From contig NC_079516.1 of assembly GCF_000801105.2 (NCBI RefSeq), positions 18,010,998 to 18,074,997 of the forward strand: a DNA stretch of 64,000 bases. The letters run 5' to 3'. Shown here one piece after another: positions 60,346 to 64,000 of this stretch. Position 1 is the first letter of the stretch, and every line of letters begins with the position of its first letter. The notes beneath the pieces were generated by a model. The model ran no database searches. It saw only the letters and a list, made by a program, of their open reading frames with translations, and was not told the DNA's origin. The DNA comes from Raphanus sativus (Eukaryota; Streptophyta; Magnoliopsida; Brassicales; Brassicaceae). The translations under genes and the position numbers were made by a program.

Positions 60346-60589
60346 TTTACGATCGTTGAGGTTGAAGAAAAGAACAAAATAATAAAACCAGGAGAAAGAA
60401 GACCAAAAATTTTAATTTTATAATTTTTTTAGAACTATTAGTATATTCAAAAGACACATGTCATCATGTAAAAATAAATTAGTGCTTTTATTGGTTTAAA
60501 AAGTAAAACATGATTAACTAATTAAAATACTGTTATTTTTTCTTTTAGAAATTTTGTATTGTTTATAATCGTTGGAGTTGCTCTTAGTC

Positions 60590-61215
60590 AAAACATCTAA
60601 AAACCTAGCTTGACTGGTGTAACCGCAGCGGTTGCGGTTGCGGTTGCGGTTGCGGGAGTTTGCGAGTGCGGATGGTTGCGGTTTTAAACGTTTTCTAGAG
60701 ATTTGTACGACTGGTACAACTGTTAGAAATTGTTGCGTTTGCGGGACTCTCATGACTGGTAAACTACCAAACGCAATATCTGTTAAATAATAATTTAACA
60801 ATATTTACATTTTATGTAATTATAAAAAATATTAAAAATCATAATAATATGATAAATATAAAATTTATATTTATAAAATCATATTATTCAATTTTAAAAA
60901 TTTATAGAAAATATTTTAGTTTTGAATTTTCATAATATAAATTGAAATATAATATGAATACATTTTACAATTTCTATTATTTCAATTGAAAAATTTTATC
61001 GGATATTTTTACTATTATTTTTATTTATTCTGTTTTTAAAGAAAAAAATTTACCCTCTCGCAACCGCAAACGCTAGCTGGAACCAGCTTTTGATTTTAAG
61101 AGGTTCGGAGCGGTTTGAAGCGATTTGTAGCGTTTTCTGTGAATATTTCAAAACGCCAACAACCGCTATGAACCGCAAAAGCTGCGTTTGCGGGTGGTAT
61201 CGGGAAAACCAGTCA
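60590..61215 (+). mobile_element. MITE-like element with GCGGTT repeats
   Basis: GACTGGTGTAACCGCAGCGG at the left is matched by inverted GACTGGTTTTCCCGATACC at the right. Both subterminal regions are rich in GCGGTT / AACCGC words (GCGGTTGCGGTTGCGG at 60630-60650), with an AT-rich core between. It looks like a hAT-type MITE, but a target duplication was not found. Confidence 0.5.
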
Positions 61216-62250
61216 GCCCCTTAATGTAAGTCCATTTTTTATTTTTGGAAAAGAACTTAACCGTTATATATTTTTTGTTTTACTTATACAGATCTATTAG
61301 GGGAAAACGACCATAAGAGCATTAAAGTTTTATAAATAATAAAATACTAATAATCCTTAGTATAATTAATTGTATGAACCATGCCATATTTGGTCTATTT
61401 AAGATTATGTGTTTGTTTTAATGTTCGCCGAAAATTGCTTAGTTTTTTTTAAAGATTATTTTTTTTTGAAATAACATAAATTAGCTATTATTTTTCAAAA
61501 CTATAGTTAATTAAAAACATAACATATGAGTTTAAATTTTGATGATTATTATTTAAATTTTAATATTTAAGGGGTGATATTGGGTTTATAAACATTTATT
61601 AATGATAATGCAACATTTATAAATAATTTAAATTTTTTAATTAGTTTTATACATAATAAATTTAGAGTATTTATGAAAATAAGCATCATTCCCTCATTTT
61701 CTACCAAAGGGTGTTGCTGAAAATTTCCACAATTATTTGTTTATTTGGTTCGTCAGTTATTTGTGAGTCTTACTTATAAGTAAACTGGTTAGAAAAAAAT
61801 AAAGATAAATGTCTCTCGGAGCAACAAAACATTTCAAAAGAGAATAAAAACATTTAGAAAAAAATCAAATTAAGTTAAGTTTGGGCAAAACAAATTGAAA
61901 TACATAAAGTTAGACATCAATATACTCAACTATAAATACTTTAATATCTAGGTTTAGGTTTATTGATTATTGTTTTAGGTTTTATTTAGGGGATGATGTT
62001 GGATTTATAAAGTTCTAGATTTAATTCTTAAACATTTAAAATAATTTAGAAAAGTTAATTTTGTTTGGGAAAATAGTTATCATTTTAAGGTAAATTTGAA
62101 AATAATATCAAATTTGATGTAATGTTAAAATTCCCCTATTTGATAGTCTAATAGTATAAGGAGTTTTTGTGCATAAAATTTAATTATATTTTAATACAAA
62201 TATTATTATTTAAACTAGAATATCCAAAAATTGATTCTAGATGTTAGAGA
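61216..62250. other. AT-rich intergenic stretch
   Basis: No gene or defined repeat seen. Confidence 0.35.
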
Positions 62251-62254
62251 AATA

Positions 62255-62482
62255 TGGCCAAAGCACCATTATCAATGGGTTCTCACCAATAATATTATCT
62301 CACAAATTTCAATATAAAATAAAATAAATGAATATCTCAAATGTTTAGATATCATGTCAAAATATCTCAAATGTGATACTTTAAAATATTTTTGATTAGA
62401 ATATCAAAACATTTGAGATACTTATTTACTTTATTTTGAATTGAGATTTGTGAGATACTAATGGTGATCAATAATGCTCTAA
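62255..62482. mobile_element. Palindromic MITE
   Basis: The left arm (AGCACCATTATCAATGGG...TATCTCACAAATTTCAA) is inverted at the right (...TTGAGATTTGTGAGATACTAATGGTGATC) over roughly 90 bp, with a small loop. Non-coding. Confidence 0.6.
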
Positions 62483-62484
62483 CT

Positions 62485-63300
62485 TGAAAAGTTTCCGAGC
62501 TCATAACTACAACTATAGTAGTGGTGGATCTATGTGGAAAGATGGGGTGTCACACAAAACCCCTTAAAGCTGAATAAATATCTATTTGTATGGAAAAACA
62601 CTGAGTTATCACGATTTTTTTTGGTAAATATCTCCATGGGACACCCCTAAACCTAGCTTCAAATCTCTCCAATGACACCTTTCAATTTTTTTTCTCCTCT
62701 TAAATTGTAGTTTGACACATGTAAAATTAGTTTATATAATACAGCACTGGGTTGTAGTGTTATATTTAATGTAACGAATTGGTTTTGTTTTTACCTTCTA
62801 TCTCCTTTAGAAGAGAAAGAGATAGATTGTTTTTATGTAATATTATTGTCAACTATTGAGTTTCGAGCTTACGAAAATGTAGGGAGTTAAAAAAAAATGT
62901 AGAGAGTTTTTTTAATAAATAAAATTAAAAAAAAAATGTAGAGAGTTTAGTTTCGACCCTTATAAACTATTAAATAGAAAGAGAAAAACAAAAGTATTAT
63001 ATTAAGCTAAAGGGAATCTGCGTTGGTTTGTGATTCTCAGTTCGATGAAAGTACAAACCGTCAAATTCAAAATACCCGATGTGCCATACAGTATATATAT
63101 ACAACATTAATACATATTAATGTGTGCAAGTCTATATAAATCCAAGTGGTATGAGCATGGACGTAATGGCATGAATTGTAAATATTTACAAGAACAAATT
63201 TTCATCGTAAGAATCCCTACAGTACACGTCAATAGAGACACATGGTTGTGGTCTTTATGGAATAATTATGGTTAACGAGCTTATTAGACATGTTGTCAGT
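62485..63300. other. Intergenic stretch before the right-edge gene
   Basis: No gene. A G/C-matched pair, GGGGTGTCAC / ATGGGACACCCC, lies at about 62544-62648. Confidence 0.35.
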
Positions 63301-63308
63301 GATCTCCT

Positions 63309-63319
63309 ATATATATACT
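63309..63319 (+). promoter_or_regulatory. Possible TATA box
   Basis: TATATATATAC lies about 120 bp upstream of the ATG at 63436. Confidence 0.4.
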
Positions 63320-63435
63320 CTTCTCTTTCTCTTAATAATTAGGCCTTCTGCTTATATTCTAACTAAATAATTTCACGAAAAAAAAGAGAGATATAAAGTT
63401 TGGAGGGAGGTGATCAAGGAGAATCAAGAAGAGTC

Positions 63436-63774
<339 letters not shown>

Positions 63775-63779
63775 AATTC

Positions 63780-64000
63780 GAATATGCTTATTTCATGTAC
63801 AATAATTTTCAATCTTTTTGTAAATAGACACTCACTTCTCTTCTTATTTTATTGAAGAAATCTTCTACAAACTATTAATTAAGTACGCAATTTTTCGGTT
63901 GAGAACTATGCATATATGATAAAGATGAGAATGAGTAAAGATGTATGCATTAATGTTTAAGGTTATATACTAACTCATCTTTTTTTTAGTCAAACTATTA
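63780..64000. other. AT-rich right edge
   Basis: No gene seen. Confidence 0.3.

Overview
The window is nuclear DNA from a flowering plant, almost certainly a Brassicaceae (Brassica/Raphanus-like). Signs of this are small two-exon defensin-like (DEFL) genes beginning MAS, Helitrons ending in a GC hairpin plus CTAG, LTR elements primed by tRNA-Asp, and gene fragments (adenosine kinase, PMT-type methyltransferase, plastid-type HSP90) whose closest remembered relatives are Arabidopsis genes. No ordinary housekeeping gene is intact. The window is a transposon-rich DEFL gene cluster. All reading was by eye; no alignment or database search was run.

Layout. 1-5.3 kb: a non-autonomous LTR element on the minus strand, cut by the window edge and inserted into a decayed LINE. 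5.6-6.3 kb: a MITE and a tRNA-like SINE with an 18-bp target duplication. 6.4-10.3 kb: a complete Helitron carrying adenosine-kinase exons joined to the 3' end of a PMT-type methyltransferase gene. 13.4-13.85 kb: a plus-strand 8-Cys DEFL gene. 14.2-18.3 kb: a 5'-truncated LINE hit by a Mutator-like foldback element full of telomere-like repeats, itself hit by a Harbinger-like MITE, with a second copy of the foldback next door. 19-22 kb: a two-domain DEFL gene and more MITEs. 22.9-28.9 kb: two DEFL pseudogenes, one split by a full-length young Ty1/copia element with an uninterrupted 1468-codon frame. 29-33.4 kb: LTR and LINE debris. 33.9-36.5 kb: one truncated DEFL gene and one DEFL pseudogene. 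34.9-38.3 kb: two copies, in opposite orientation, of a second foldback family. 39.5-55.3 kb: five tandem units of about 2 kb, each with a two-domain DEFL gene; the second unit is interrupted by a 6245-bp LTR element with almost identical LTRs. 55.3-56.5 kb: an HSP90 pseudogene. 56.5-64 kb: AT-rich DNA, MITEs, and at the edge a possible secreted-peptide gene running into a long CT microsatellite.

The DEFL loci (eleven, ten of them on the minus strand) share one architecture: exon 1 codes for most of a signal peptide and ends one base into a codon, a short intron follows, and exon 2 codes for one or two Cys-rich domains. They look like a birth-and-death family of secreted peptides. By reading frame and splice sites, 13453-13849, 18979-19420, 40444-40872 and 52647-53076 look intact, 33884-34236 is shortened, and the others are broken by identifiable lesions.
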